This document shows, one piece after another, positions 7,413 to 15,603 of a stretch of 17,914 nt of DNA. Source of the stretch: Dehalococcoidales bacterium (lineage in GTDB: Bacteria > Chloroflexota > Dehalococcoidia > Dehalococcoidales > UBA3254); assembly GCA_016926695.1 (NCBI GenBank), contig JAFGOB010000021.1, positions 1 through 17,914 of the forward strand, given 5' to 3'. Each line of letters begins with the position of its first letter. Within the stretch, counting starts at the first letter, position 1. A program made the translations under genes and the position numbers. The notes beneath the pieces were generated by a model. It did no database searches and was not told the DNA's origin. It saw nothing but the letters and a program-made list of their open reading frames with translations.

Positions 7413-7437
7413 TATGTACTATATAAATTAATACATA
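7413..7437. promoter_or_regulatory. Operator 2 (aldehyde oxidoreductase side)
   Basis: TATGTACTA (7413-7421), a 7-bp spacer, and TAATACATA (7429-7437) form an inverted repeat with one mismatch in the 9-bp arms. The core ATGTA-YTA-N7-TAATACAT matches operator 1 in arm sequence and spacing. It starts six bases after the P1 -10 box, placing a bound dimer over the transcription start. Confidence 0.7.
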
Positions 7438-7476
7438 TTAAATCCCACTCCTTTTCTTTGTATGACAGGATTAATA

Positions 7477-7485
7477 TGTTATAAT
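7477..7485 (+). promoter_or_regulatory. Candidate second promoter P2 (extended -10)
   Basis: TGTTATAAT is a perfect TGnTATAAT extended -10 element. Only a poor -35 (TTGTAT, 7458-7463) lies upstream, which extended -10 promoters tolerate. It lies downstream of operator 2, so it could escape repression and give a basal transcript starting near 7492. Confidence 0.45.
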
Positions 7486-7580
7486 CGCACTTGATAATAT
7501 TGATGAACTCCTCATCTAACAGTGGAAATACTATTAAAAAATCCTTTCAACGGTTTCTTATTATCGATAAAGGAGAACAA

Positions 7581-10244
7581 GTGAGCATTGTAAATTTAAC
7601 CATCAACGGGATAAAACGCCAGGTCGAAGCCACTCCCGATATGGTGCTGATCGATCTTCTGAGGAACGATCTCCACCTTACAGGGACAAAGCAGTCCTGT
7701 GATCGCAAGGGACAGTGCGGGGCCTGTACCGTCATAGTCAATTCAAAAGCGGTGCGCTCATGCCTGAAAAAGGTTGTTGAACTGGAAGGGGCCGATGTTA
7801 TCACGGTTGAAGGGCTGGGAACGCCGCAAAACCCGCACCTGATCCAGGAGGCGTATGTCCTTTCAGGGGCTATTCAGTGCGGATTTTGCACACCCGGTAT
7901 GATTATGGCTACCAGGGCCCTGCTGGACCAGAATCCGGATCCGGACACCGCTGAAATCAAAAAAGCTTTCGCCCGCAATTTGTGCCGCTGTACAGGCTAT
8001 AAAAAAGTCATCGAGGCGGTCAAGCTGGCGGGGCAATTCATCCGCGGAGAAACCACTCCTGCCGAAATACGCGGCAAGATCAAACCGGCCATGATGGGCC
8101 AGTCTCATCCCAGGCCTTCAGCCATGATCAAGGCCTGCGGTTTGGCAGAATTCAGCGCTGATATCATACTTCAGAACGCCCTGGAGCTGGCCGTAGTGCA
8201 CAGCACCGAACACCACGCCCTGATCAAGTCCATCGATACGTCAGCAGCCGGGCAGATGCCCGGTGTAGCCGGTATTATAACAGCCGAAAACATCAAAGGC
8301 ACCAACCGCATCAGGCTGGCGGCCCCCGATCAGCCTGTATTGTGTGAAGATACGGTCAGGTGTCTCGGCGATCCCATTGTGATTGTTGCCGCCCGCATAA
8401 GAGACCAGGCCAGGGCCGCGGCTGCGGTGGTCAGCGTAGAATATGAGCCGCTGCCTGTGATGCTGACTCCGGATGAAGCGCTGGCTGAAGGTGCTTACCG
8501 GATACACAAGCACTCGCCCAACCTGATCTACTCGCAGCCCCAGATCAAGGGCGACGCCGGTAAAGCACTGGCGGAGTCGGCCGCTGTGGTTGAGGCCGAA
8601 TTTAATACCCAGCATAATCATCAGGCCCCGCTGGAACCGGAGGCATCAGTGGCCTATATCGAGGGCGAAGGAGATAACGCCCAACTGGTAGTTATCGGAC
8701 GCAGCATCAATATTCACGCTCATGCCGCCCAGATTTCCGAGGCCTTGAACTGTAAAAACGTCCGCTATAAGGAAGCGTTCGTGGGAGGGCAGTTCGGCAT
8801 TAAAGCAACCATTACCTCCGAGGCTATCTCCGCTGCCGCCGCCTGGCACTTCAAACAGCCGGTACGCTATATACCCAGCCTGGCGGAATCGATGTTGATC
8901 AGCTCAAAGCGGCATCCCTTCAATATGAAGGTCAAGCTGGGAGCGGACAAGTCCGGACGGCTGACAGCCTATGTCAACGATTTCACAGCCAACAAAGGGG
9001 CTTATATGCTGGTGGGCATTACCGCCGTTATCCGGGCTTTATACATGCTTTCAGGCGCTTACAATATCCCCAACATCAAAGCCTTGGGTAAGCTGGTCTA
9101 TACCAACAATATCCCCTGTGGCGCTGCCAGGGGGGCAGGTCCGCCCCAGATTATCTTTGCCCTGGAATCGGCCATTGATATGTTGGCGGAAAAACTGCAA
9201 ATCGATCCGCTTGAATTCCGGAAAATTAATTCTCTACAGCCCGGCCAGAGCAAGTCCACAGGCATGATAACCGATCTCTGGCCCTTTCCCGGGCTATGCG
9301 ATGCGGTTAAGCCCCACTGGGACCGGGCCAGGAAAGAGGCGGCGGCTTTCAACGCTAAAGGCGGCGCGGTCAGGCGCGGAGTAGGGATCGGCGCCGACGC
9401 CTTCGGCATCGGCGGTTCAGGCGACAACGCCAGGCTGGCGGTGGAAGTCAATCCGGATGACAGCGTTACGGTCTACGCCGCTGTGGCGGACCCCGGAGAA
9501 GGCAACGATTCCATGCTTTCGCAAATTGCCGCTCATGTACTGGACATTCCTCACGAAAAGGTCAATCTATATACCCGGGACACGGATAAGACCGTAGGCA
9601 TGGGACCTGCGGCCGGAAGCAGGATGACCTATATGGCGGGAGGCGCCGTCCTCAATGCCGTAGAACAGTTGAAAAAGGCCATGGACGAGGCTGGCAGCAA
9701 GACCTATGCCGGACTAAAAGCGGCAGGCAAGCCCCTCCGCTATGAAGGCGCCAGGAAAAACCAGGGGGACGGCAAGCTGGACCCCATGACCGGACAGGGA
9801 CGCTCTTTCGAATCCGAGGTCCATAATATCCAGATGGCGGAGATAGAGGTAAACACCGAAACCGGAGAGGTCAAGGTGTTGAAAATGACTACCGCCCTGG
9901 ATGCCGGCAATATTATCCACCCCCAGAACCTGGAAGGCCAGCTTGAGGGCGGTATGGACCAGGGTATCGGTTACGCCCTCAGAGAGGAATACATCCATGG
10001 AAAGACCAGGGACTGGATTACCTTCAAGTTCCCCACCATCGACAAGGCAGTCGATATGGAGCTGATCAAACGCGAGACCCCCCGTCCCAACGGTCCGCTG
10101 GGAGCGACCGGCATCGGAGAGATGACCATGGTCTCTACCGCCCCCGCGGTGACAAATGCCATTTACGATGCCTGTGGAGTAAGGATATTCGATCTTCCGG
10201 CTACTCCGGAAAAAGTGAAGGAAGCGCTCGCGGCGAGGAAGTAG
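7581..10244 (+). CDS. Molybdenum/iron-sulfur aldehyde oxidoreductase (xanthine oxidase family, Mop-like)
   Basis: Starting at the GTG at 7581, preceded by AAAGGAG, the protein has 887 residues, close to the Desulfovibrio gigas aldehyde oxidoreductase. It hydroxylates aldehydes to acids at a molybdopterin centre. The N-terminal [2Fe-2S] domain has Cys40, 46, 49 and 61; the second cluster has Cys100 and 103 (QCGFC) and Cys135 and 137 (CRCTGY). The molybdenum domain shows GGQFG, AARGAGPPQ, MGPAAGSR and GIGE with the proposed catalytic Glu847. Both halves are fused and there is no FAD domain, so electrons probably go to ferredoxin or flavodoxin. The first cluster motif is C-x5-C-x2-C, one residue longer than the usual C-x4-C-x2-C. 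It is the first gene of an operon with a NifS-like enzyme 47 bp downstream and XdhC. The physiological aldehyde is unknown. Confidence 0.95.
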   Translation: MSIVNLTINGIKRQVEATPDMVLIDLLRNDLHLTGTKQSCDRKGQCGACTVIVNSKAVRSCLKKVVELEGADVITVEGLGTPQNPHLIQEAYVLSGAIQCGFCTPGMIMATRALLDQNPDPDTAEIKKAFARNLCRCTGYKKVIEAVKLAGQFIRGETTPAEIRGKIKPAMMGQSHPRPSAMIKACGLAEFSADIILQNALELAVVHSTEHHALIKSIDTSAAGQMPGVAGIITAENIKGTNRIRLAAPDQPVLCEDTVRCLGDPIVIVAARIRDQARAAAAVVSVEYEPLPVMLTPDEALAEGAYRIHKHSPNLIYSQPQIKGDAGKALAESAAVVEAEFNTQHNHQAPLEPEASVAYIEGEGDNAQLVVIGRSINIHAHAAQISEALNCKNVRYKEAFVGGQFGIKATITSEAISAAAAWHFKQPVRYIPSLAESMLISSKRHPFNMKVKLGADKSGRLTAYVNDFTANKGAYMLVGITAVIRALYMLSGAYNIPNIKALGKLVYTNNIPCGAARGAGPPQIIFALESAIDMLAEKLQIDPLEFRKINSLQPGQSKSTGMITDLWPFPGLCDAVKPHWDRARKEAAAFNAKGGAVRRGVGIGADAFGIGGSGDNARLAVEVNPDDSVTVYAAVADPGEGNDSMLSQIAAHVLDIPHEKVNLYTRDTDKTVGMGPAAGSRMTYMAGGAVLNAVEQLKKAMDEAGSKTYAGLKAAGKPLRYEGARKNQGDGKLDPMTGQGRSFESEVHNIQMAEIEVNTETGEVKVLKMTTALDAGNIIHPQNLEGQLEGGMDQGIGYALREEYIHGKTRDWITFKFPTIDKAVDMELIKRETPRPNGPLGATGIGEMTMVSTAPAVTNAIYDACGVRIFDLPATPEKVKEALAARK

Positions 10245-10291
10245 CCTGTCATCCCTTCTCATCTTGATGCGCTTGATAACAGAGGGAAAAT

Positions 10292-11635
10292 ATGATCGGA
10301 GAAGAAGAATTACAATCAATCAGACAGGATTTCCCGGCCTTAAGCAACAGGCATAATAACAAATTTCCTGTCTATTTTGATAACGCCTGTACTACTCTTG
10401 TACCCCGGACGGTAATAGAATCAATGAATGAATATTACACTCATTTTCCGGCCTGCGGCGGGGGCAGAAGCCGTTACTGGTTCGCTGAGGAAGTCACCTC
10501 ACGTATCGAAGGCAGCGAAGAACGGAGTATCAGGGGCTCCCGTCCCGCTGTCAGAGACTTTATACATGCCCGGTCCGAAAAGGAGATCATTTTCTGCGCC
10601 AATACCAGCCAGGCCATCAATATGGTCGCTCTGGGCTTTAAATTCAGGCGCGGGGATAATGTCTTGCTTACCGATAAGGAACATAACTCCAACCTGATCC
10701 CCTGGCTGAGGTTGCAGAAATCGGGACTGGTTAACGTTAATCATGTTTCACCCGCGCCGGATGGGACCTTCGATCTGGATGCGTTTCAAAAAATAATTGA
10801 AATCAGGCCGGTCAGGCTGGTAAGCATGGCTTATACCTCCAATCTCACCGGCTATACCATACCATCCGAAGAAATAGTCCGTATCGCTCACGCACACGGC
10901 GCCCGGGTACTCCTGGATGCCGCTCAAACCGTACCTCACCAGGCTATTGATGTACAGGCTCTAGACGTGGACTTTATGGCCTTTTCGATACACAAGATGT
11001 GCGGCCCCAGGGGTGTCGGTGTGCTTTACGCCAAAAAGGAACTCCTGGGAAACAAACTGCATGAAGAAGAAGGAGACACGGACGCCATCGAACCAGCAAT
11101 CCTGGGCGGGGGTACGGTCGCCGACAGCACTTATAATTCTTACGGACTTCTTGATCCGCCGGAGAGATTTGAGACAGGTCTTCAGAACTATTCCGGGCAG
11201 ATCGGCGCCGCAGCCGCCGTCGAGTATCTCACCCGCGTCGGCTTCGAACGTATCAAAGCCCACGAGACCGGACTGAACAGCTTCCTGACCCGCGAACTGC
11301 TTGAACGCTACGGCGATACTGGCTGGTTCAAAATACTGGGACCGCAGGACCCGGCACTGAGGGGAGGACTTTTGACTTTTGAGGTCAGAAGGCCCAATGC
11401 CGTCAGCATATCCGAGGAATTAAGTGACAAGGGCAACATCATGATCAGGGACGGGGTCTACTGCGTGCATTCCTATTTCAACCATATCTACGGAGAGGGA
11501 TGGTCCAGGCCGAAACACCCCTCGGAACACCACATGACTTACCGTGTATCTCTCTATTTTTACAATACGCTGGAGGAATGCCGTCTCTTCCTGGACACCC
11601 TTAACCGGATTTTCGAAGAAAGATGCTATATATAG
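10292..11635 (+). CDS. Class V aminotransferase-fold enzyme, cysteine desulfurase-like (NifS/SufS type)
   Basis: This 447-residue PLP enzyme shows His131, the cofactor-binding Asp209 and Gln212 in LLDAAQ, the Schiff-base Lys235 in SIHKMCGPRGVG, and Cys391 in RDGVYC, aligning with the catalytic cysteine loop of SufS-type desulfurases. RVSLYFYN near 418-425 is also typical. It is longer than usual SufS proteins (about 400-410), with extra residues around a CGGGRSRYW segment (55-63). It lies 47 bp after the aldehyde oxidoreductase and upstream of xdhC. In Rhodobacter capsulatus the desulfurase NifS4 gives sulfur to cofactor held by XdhC, so the likely role here is sulfuration of the molybdenum cofactor rather than general Fe-S assembly; this is inferred from context. 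GAGGG precedes the ATG. A cysteine lyase or selenocysteine lyase role is not excluded. Confidence 0.85.
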   Translation: MIGEEELQSIRQDFPALSNRHNNKFPVYFDNACTTLVPRTVIESMNEYYTHFPACGGGRSRYWFAEEVTSRIEGSEERSIRGSRPAVRDFIHARSEKEIIFCANTSQAINMVALGFKFRRGDNVLLTDKEHNSNLIPWLRLQKSGLVNVNHVSPAPDGTFDLDAFQKIIEIRPVRLVSMAYTSNLTGYTIPSEEIVRIAHAHGARVLLDAAQTVPHQAIDVQALDVDFMAFSIHKMCGPRGVGVLYAKKELLGNKLHEEEGDTDAIEPAILGGGTVADSTYNSYGLLDPPERFETGLQNYSGQIGAAAAVEYLTRVGFERIKAHETGLNSFLTRELLERYGDTGWFKILGPQDPALRGGLLTFEVRRPNAVSISEELSDKGNIMIRDGVYCVHSYFNHIYGEGWSRPKHPSEHHMTYRVSLYFYNTLEECRLFLDTLNRIFEERCYI

Positions 11636-11765
11636 GAAACCTGCTCTGTGATCCGGTTTTCAGGCAGGATGAAAATTTCACTGAGAATCGTTAATATATA
11701 CTCGGATATGTAATTTAATATCAACACGTGCCCTTTTTATTGTATTTGACCGCAGGAGGCAGACC

Positions 11766-12827
11766 ATGGAAGACAATGCTTTTATTTCAGAAAAAGCCAG
11801 AGAGCTTATTGAGCAAGGCATACCTGTAGTACTATCCACAATCGTCAACCTGGAGGGCTCGTCACCCAGGCATATCGGAACTAAAATGCTGGTGGATGCC
11901 CGGGGCAAGTTCTATGGATCCATCGGCGGAGGTCCGCTGGAAGCCCTTGTAATCAAAGAGTCCAGGTCACTCCTGTTAAACGGCGAATCAAGGTTTCTGG
12001 ACTTTAACCTCAGCGGACAGAATACCAATGCCACAGGCATGATCTGCGGTGGCGATGCCCGGGTTTTTCTCAACTATTTTTCTTCAGACAGTGCGACCCT
12101 GGATTTTTTCACCAGCTTTCAGGACCTTATCCGTGAGGGTAAGAGCTTCTATTTTCTAACTCATATCAAAGAAAGCTCCGGACGCCTGGACATATTGGGA
12201 CATTACATCCTTACTCCGGACGGGCAAATAACCGGTACCAGCCCTTCTTCACTTCAGGATATTCAGAAACTGGAGATTGAAGTGCACGATATGAACTCAA
12301 CCGAGGTGCTTTCCTCAGGTAACACCAAAATCGTGGTAGACTGCATACGAAAGTTGAAGTCGTTGTATTGCTTTGGCGCGGGACACGTAGCCCTGCCCAC
12401 TGCCCATATCGCTTCAATGGTAGGCTTCAAAGTGTATGTACTGGACGACAGGAAGGAATTCGCCAATGTCGACCGTTTCCCCGATGCCTACAGCGTACGC
12501 GTAATTGATGATTTCAACCGGGCTTTTGAGGGACTTGAGATTGACGGCGATTCATTTATCATTATTCTGACCCGCGGTCACCAGTATGACCGTGAAGTCC
12601 TGGAACAGGCCTTGAAAACCAGGGCATATTATATCGGCATGATCAGCAGCAGAAAAAAGAGAGATGTTATCTACAGGACCTTGATGGACACGGGGGTTAA
12701 AAAGGAAGAACTGGACAGGGTCTATTCCCCTATTGGTCTCGATATTAAAGCTGAAACCCCGAATGAGATCGCTGTCAGTATTGTATCAGAGCTGATCAGT
12801 ATAAGGGGCAAACAGTTTAAGGCCTGA
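11766..12827 (+). CDS. xdhC: XdhC-family molybdenum cofactor chaperone
   Basis: This 353-residue protein has the two-part XdhC/CoxI architecture. The N-terminal domain carries GSSPRHIG (31-38), GSIGGG (51-56) and MICGG with Cys94. The C-terminal Rossmann-like domain carries GAGHV (204-208), VLDDRKEF, LTRGH and the signature SPIGLDI-AETPNEIAVSI. Known XdhC proteins bind molybdenum cofactor, hold it while a desulfurase installs the terminal sulfido ligand, and hand it to the target enzyme. Here both the target and a desulfurase-like enzyme lie directly upstream. The 130-bp gap before it has no clear terminator or promoter. GGAGG precedes the ATG. I am sure of the family; the exact client is inferred from the operon. 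Confidence 0.93.
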   Translation: MEDNAFISEKARELIEQGIPVVLSTIVNLEGSSPRHIGTKMLVDARGKFYGSIGGGPLEALVIKESRSLLLNGESRFLDFNLSGQNTNATGMICGGDARVFLNYFSSDSATLDFFTSFQDLIREGKSFYFLTHIKESSGRLDILGHYILTPDGQITGTSPSSLQDIQKLEIEVHDMNSTEVLSSGNTKIVVDCIRKLKSLYCFGAGHVALPTAHIASMVGFKVYVLDDRKEFANVDRFPDAYSVRVIDDFNRAFEGLEIDGDSFIIILTRGHQYDREVLEQALKTRAYYIGMISSRKKRDVIYRTLMDTGVKKEELDRVYSPIGLDIKAETPNEIAVSIVSELISIRGKQFKA

Positions 12828-13020
12828 GCCGTCTTTCTTACAGGCAGGATTGAATTAATTCCGCGGTCTATTTGAGGCTGTTCATAAAAAGCCGCTGATC
12901 TTCTTAATCTCGGGAATGGCTGTACTCTATCTCAAGGGTATGTTGGTAATTAATATAGATAAAGGCAAAGAAATACATATCCTGTCGGCAGGATCATTCG
13001 ACTGTTGATATCACACAGGG

Positions 13021-13056
13021 AAAACCCCACCGCAGGGAAGTCGGCGGTGGGGTTTT
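13021..13056. terminator. Bidirectional intrinsic terminator
   Basis: Thirteen bases at 13021-13033 (AAAACCCCACCGC) are perfectly complementary to 13044-13056 (GCGGTGGGGTTTT), with a 10-base loop. The stem carries an A tract on one side and a T tract on the other, so it works in both directions. It lies between the convergent xdhC (ending 12827) and chemoreceptor (ending 13086 on minus) genes. The rest of the 258-bp gap holds only a small tetraloop hairpin (12979-12994) without a T run. Confidence 0.85.
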
Positions 13057-13085
13057 AACCGGGCATTCGTATTACATTTTCATAT

Positions 13086-14960
13086 TTAGCTTACCTTGAA
13101 CATCGCGACGCTTTGTTTGATGGTATTTGCCATATCCTTCAGGATTTGAGCGGAATCCGCGATTTCCTGTACTTGGGCGCTCATTTCCTGGGCGGAGGCC
13201 GAGACCTGTTCCGTAGCTGCGCTGTTCTCTTCAGCGATGCCCGCGACCGTTTCAACAGACCTGCTTACCTGAGAAGCACTCTCAGACATCTGTTCGGTGG
13301 TAACCGTATTCTGCTCGGTGACATTGCCGACTCCATCGATGATTTTCACCAGTTCAATGGTGGCAGCATTTACCTGCTGGCTCCTTGACGAAATCTGCTC
13401 GATCTGAGAATTGACGTCGGAGGCGGCCTCCAGGATCTGATCAAGAGATTGTCCCGCCTGGACGGCCATTTCGTAACCTTCTCCTACAGCCGTGCTGCCT
13501 GCGGTCATGACTTCATTAGCCTCGTTGACACCCTTCTGTACGCTTGAAATAAGCTCGGCAATCTCTTTGGTGGCGGTGGCCGTTCGTTCAGCCAGTTTCC
13601 TGACTTCATCCGAGACTACCGCGAAACCGCGTCCCTGTTCGCCTGCCCTTGCGGCCTCAATAGCAGCATTAAGCGCCAGAAGGTTGGTCTGAGCGGCAAT
13701 ATCATCTATTACTGCCACGATCTTGCCGATTTCCGTGGATCGTTCTCCCAGTTCTTCTATCTTCCTGGCAACCTCGCCGGTTGAGACCTTGATCTTGTCC
13801 ATACCGGAGAGTGTTTGTTTGGACTTGTCAGCGCCGCTGCGTGCTGTTTCGGCAGCCAGCCTGGCGCCCTGAGCTGCTTGTTCTGCATTGGAGGCCACCT
13901 GGGACATCGTGTTGGCCACGGAGTTAATAGAAGAGACAGCCCTTTTAACCCCTTCCGCCTGTTCTGAAGCACCGATGGCCATGTTACTGATGGATTCGGA
14001 AAGTCTGGCTATGGATTTCGAGGTCTCCTGGGCGTTTATAGACTGTTCCTGAGCCCCCTTGGCCATTTGCTGGCTGCTATCGGCTACCTGCTGTGTAGAA
14101 TCGCTTGACTGCCTGGCTCCTATAGCCAGTTGTTCGCTGGCTACGCTGATCTGATCGGCATTTTCCTGAAGCTGGCTGGCAAGCGTGCTCAGATTTCTTT
14201 GCATGGCTTTATAGGACTCAACCATTTCTCCGATTTCATCGGATGAACGTATGTTAACGTTTTCAGTCAGGTCTCCCGAGGCTATTTTTTTCAGTGCCTT
14301 GCTAACTCTATTGATATTCCGTGAAATAACCCGTGAAAAGAAAAAGAGTCCACCGAGGCAAACTAGCGCTATTGCCCCGAATATTGCTATCAACTGGTTT
14401 CTAGCGTCGCCGATTGTTTTATTCATGTCAACGTCATACAGGCCGGTACCTACAATCCAACCCCAGGGTTCGAAGGCTTTCACGTAGCTGGTTTTAGACT
14501 CGATTTTGTCAGACTCGCTATTATACTGCCACATATAGCTGCTGTAGCCTTCCACCTGTTTTTCGCATATGTTAACAAAATCAACAAAAATTGTTTTTCC
14601 ATTCGGGTCCTTGTAATCGCTCAGGTCCTTACCCTCCATTTCGGGTTTATACGGATGCATAAGCATTACAGGCTGCAAATTGTTTATCCAGAAATAGTCT
14701 GTATTTTCCGGTCCGAAGCGAAGACCACGGACTTCTTCGAGAGCTCGCTGTTGCGCTTCCGCTTCATTTAACTCGCCTGATTGCTGCTTTTGATAAGCAT
14801 TATTCAGAACGCCCCAGGCGATCTGGACCTCCTGCTTTATTTGAGTCTCCAGAGTCTGTTTTTGTATGCTTGGTAATACGTAAACAAGAATAAAGACCGT
14901 TACCACGCCCAGTATCCCAAGGCCGATTAAGCATATTTTCCAGCTTATACTGAATTTCAT
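13086..14960 (-). CDS. Methyl-accepting chemotaxis protein with single Cache domain
   Basis: This 624-residue membrane receptor has an N-terminal transmembrane segment (about 8-30). An extracytoplasmic sCache_2-type sensor follows (about 35-180), marked by [28 protein letters not shown] and [11 protein letters not shown] second transmembrane segment (about 189-210), a HAMP domain (about 211-265) and a long coiled-coil signalling domain complete it. The highly conserved hairpin tip runs about 415-455 and includes [20 protein letters not shown] and GRGFAVV. No C-terminal CheR-binding pentapeptide is seen. sCache_2 domains often bind small organic acids, so an acid product of the aldehyde module is a conceivable ligand, but nothing in the sequence proves this. 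The gene is convergent with the molybdenum operon. GAGGAGG and GGGGG lie before the ATG. I found no clear sigma-D motility promoter upstream. Confidence 0.95.
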   Translation of the reverse strand: MKFSISWKICLIGLGILGVVTVFILVYVLPSIQKQTLETQIKQEVQIAWGVLNNAYQKQQSGELNEAEAQQRALEEVRGLRFGPENTDYFWINNLQPVMLMHPYKPEMEGKDLSDYKDPNGKTIFVDFVNICEKQVEGYSSYMWQYNSESDKIESKTSYVKAFEPWGWIVGTGLYDVDMNKTIGDARNQLIAIFGAIALVCLGGLFFFSRVISRNINRVSKALKKIASGDLTENVNIRSSDEIGEMVESYKAMQRNLSTLASQLQENADQISVASEQLAIGARQSSDSTQQVADSSQQMAKGAQEQSINAQETSKSIARLSESISNMAIGASEQAEGVKRAVSSINSVANTMSQVASNAEQAAQGARLAAETARSGADKSKQTLSGMDKIKVSTGEVARKIEELGERSTEIGKIVAVIDDIAAQTNLLALNAAIEAARAGEQGRGFAVVSDEVRKLAERTATATKEIAELISSVQKGVNEANEVMTAGSTAVGEGYEMAVQAGQSLDQILEAASDVNSQIEQISSRSQQVNAATIELVKIIDGVGNVTEQNTVTTEQMSESASQVSRSVETVAGIAEENSAATEQVSASAQEMSAQVQEIADSAQILKDMANTIKQSVAMFKVS

Positions 14961-15402
14961 GTCCCCCTCTTCCTCCTCAGAAAATATATGGACTATTTCC
15001 GGTTACCTTTATACAGCCTGCTGTTTTACTTATAACCGTTTATATCCATATAGGTTCTTCTATTTCGATTTACCCATCGTGACAATTATATTATTGTAAT
15101 CATTGCGGAAAAAGGGCCTTTCTATCTTATAAATTTGGTACCTGACACCAACTTTTTTAGACCCTCAGGACTATTGCAAATGAAAGAAATCGACTATATA
15201 GTATGTAATTTCGATAAAGACTATTTTCCAGGTGTTTTAAGTATACGTCGATTTTGATTAAGCTAATGGTTATCCGGAAAAATGAGCTTGAATATTATCC
15301 ATTATGTAAAAGTACTAAATTGATTTGTGCCCAGTGTTTACTATTTACTTTATTTTGCTTTTTTCTCCATATCTTCTTATGAAAGTAATATTAAGAAACG
15401 TG
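14961..15402. other. AT-rich gap between chemoreceptor and aminotransferase leader
   Basis: No supported gene is seen. The stretch should contain the chemoreceptor promoter (minus strand), but no pair of hexamers is convincing. It contains a REP-like GGTACCTGACACC element (15135-15151) and otherwise low-complexity AT-rich DNA. A 25-codon ORF starting at 15180 lacks a ribosome binding site and was not called. Confidence 0.4.
15135..15151. repeat. Possible REP-type palindrome remnant
   Basis: TTGGT-ACCTGAC-ACCAA is a 5-bp-arm inverted repeat with the core GGTACCTGACACC. This core resembles short intergenic palindromes I recall from many bacterial genomes near REP-associated tyrosine transposases. 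Only one copy is in the window and no transposase is present, so the call rests on motif resemblance alone. Confidence 0.3.
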
Positions 15403-15432
15403 TTGACAACGGCCATATGGGAATATTACAAT
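15403..15432 (+). promoter_or_regulatory. Promoter of the attenuator leader and aminotransferase
   Basis: A perfect TTGACA (15403-15408) is followed after 18 bp by TACAAT (15427-15432), a five-of-six match. Transcription would start near 15439, just ahead of the leader peptide ribosome binding site GAGGAG (15445-15450). Confidence 0.55.
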
Positions 15433-15454
15433 AATCTTAATCTTGAGGAGTACC

Positions 15455-15556
15455 ATGATTAACGCTCTGGCCTGCAAAAACATAAATAAATCTGTTGTCA
15501 TGATAGTTGCCGTCGCTATTGCTGCCGCCCGGCGGGCTCGGCGCGCTTCATCATGA
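15455..15556 (+). CDS. Leader peptide, Val/Ile/Ala-rich (33 residues)
   Basis: An ATG preceded four bases earlier by GAGGAG opens a 33-codon frame ending in TGA. It begins MINALACKNINKS. Residues 14-25 contain four Val, two Ile, one Met and five Ala, and residues 26-31 read RRARRA. It resembles in style the leader peptides of enterobacterial ilv operons (a run of branched-chain codons shortly before the stop), but no homology is claimed. The last codons lie within an RNA strand able to pair with the 5' arm of the terminator that follows. Its likely function is to couple translation speed through the Val/Ile/Ala run to transcription of the aminotransferase; the peptide itself need have no activity. 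Confidence 0.65.
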   Translation: MINALACKNINKSVVMIVAVAIAAARRARRASS

Positions 15557-15603
15557 GAGTCAAGTTGATACAGTAAGCAAATCCAGAAAGTGCATCGAGC
15601 CCG
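15525..15603 (+). promoter_or_regulatory. Attenuator: alternative pairing strands 1, 2 and 3
   Basis: Strand 2, CGGGCTCG (15533-15540), is exactly complementary to strand 3, CGAGCCCG (15596-15603). Pairing extends to 15545/15591 with one C-A mismatch and two G-U pairs. Strand 3 overlaps the 5' arm of the terminator, so 2:3 pairing and termination are mutually exclusive. A local hairpin (15525-15528 with 15532-15535) can occupy part of strand 2. A ribosome stalled at or before codon 22 (Ile) should leave strand 2 free to form the antiterminator. A ribosome reaching the stop codon at 15554 should mask it and allow termination. The structural roles are inferred from complementarity. Confidence 0.6.

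Larger units (their letters stand above)
7251..7580. other. 330-bp divergent control region
   Basis: This AT-rich region separates the regulator from the aldehyde oxidoreductase. It holds a promoter and operator for each direction plus a second promoter for the oxidoreductase. An in-frame ATG at 7491 lies upstream of the oxidoreductase start, but the 30 residues it would add show no family similarity and have no ribosome binding site. The leader from P1 is about 168 bases long. I saw no recognisable riboswitch or terminator in it, only a weak 5-bp hairpin (7502-7516). Confidence 0.6.

Noticed and set aside
7491..7580. In-frame ATG at 7491 extending the aldehyde oxidoreductase by 30 residues
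   Set aside because: The GTG at 7581 has a strong AAAGGAG at good spacing and aligns with the start of the D. gigas enzyme. The extension is unlike the family and overlaps the promoter region.
7407..7580. Molybdenum-cofactor riboswitch in the oxidoreductase leader
   Set aside because: The leader is AT-rich with only a 5-bp hairpin. The conserved GC-rich multi-stem structure expected of that riboswitch class is absent.
12979..12994. ATCCTG-TCGG-CAGGAT hairpin downstream of xdhC
   Set aside because: It has a 6-bp stem and no T run; the real terminator is the 13-bp stem at 13021-13056.
13113..13388. ORF opposite the chemoreceptor signalling domain
   Set aside because: It is antisense to a highly conserved coiled coil and has no domain or start signal of its own.
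14961..15100. Sigma-D (motility) promoter for the chemoreceptor
   Set aside because: I looked for TAAA-N15-GCCGATAA on the minus strand and found no acceptable match.
15180..15257. 25-codon ORF upstream of the aminotransferase leader
   Set aside because: No ribosome binding site, no recognisable motif and low-complexity AT-rich surroundings.
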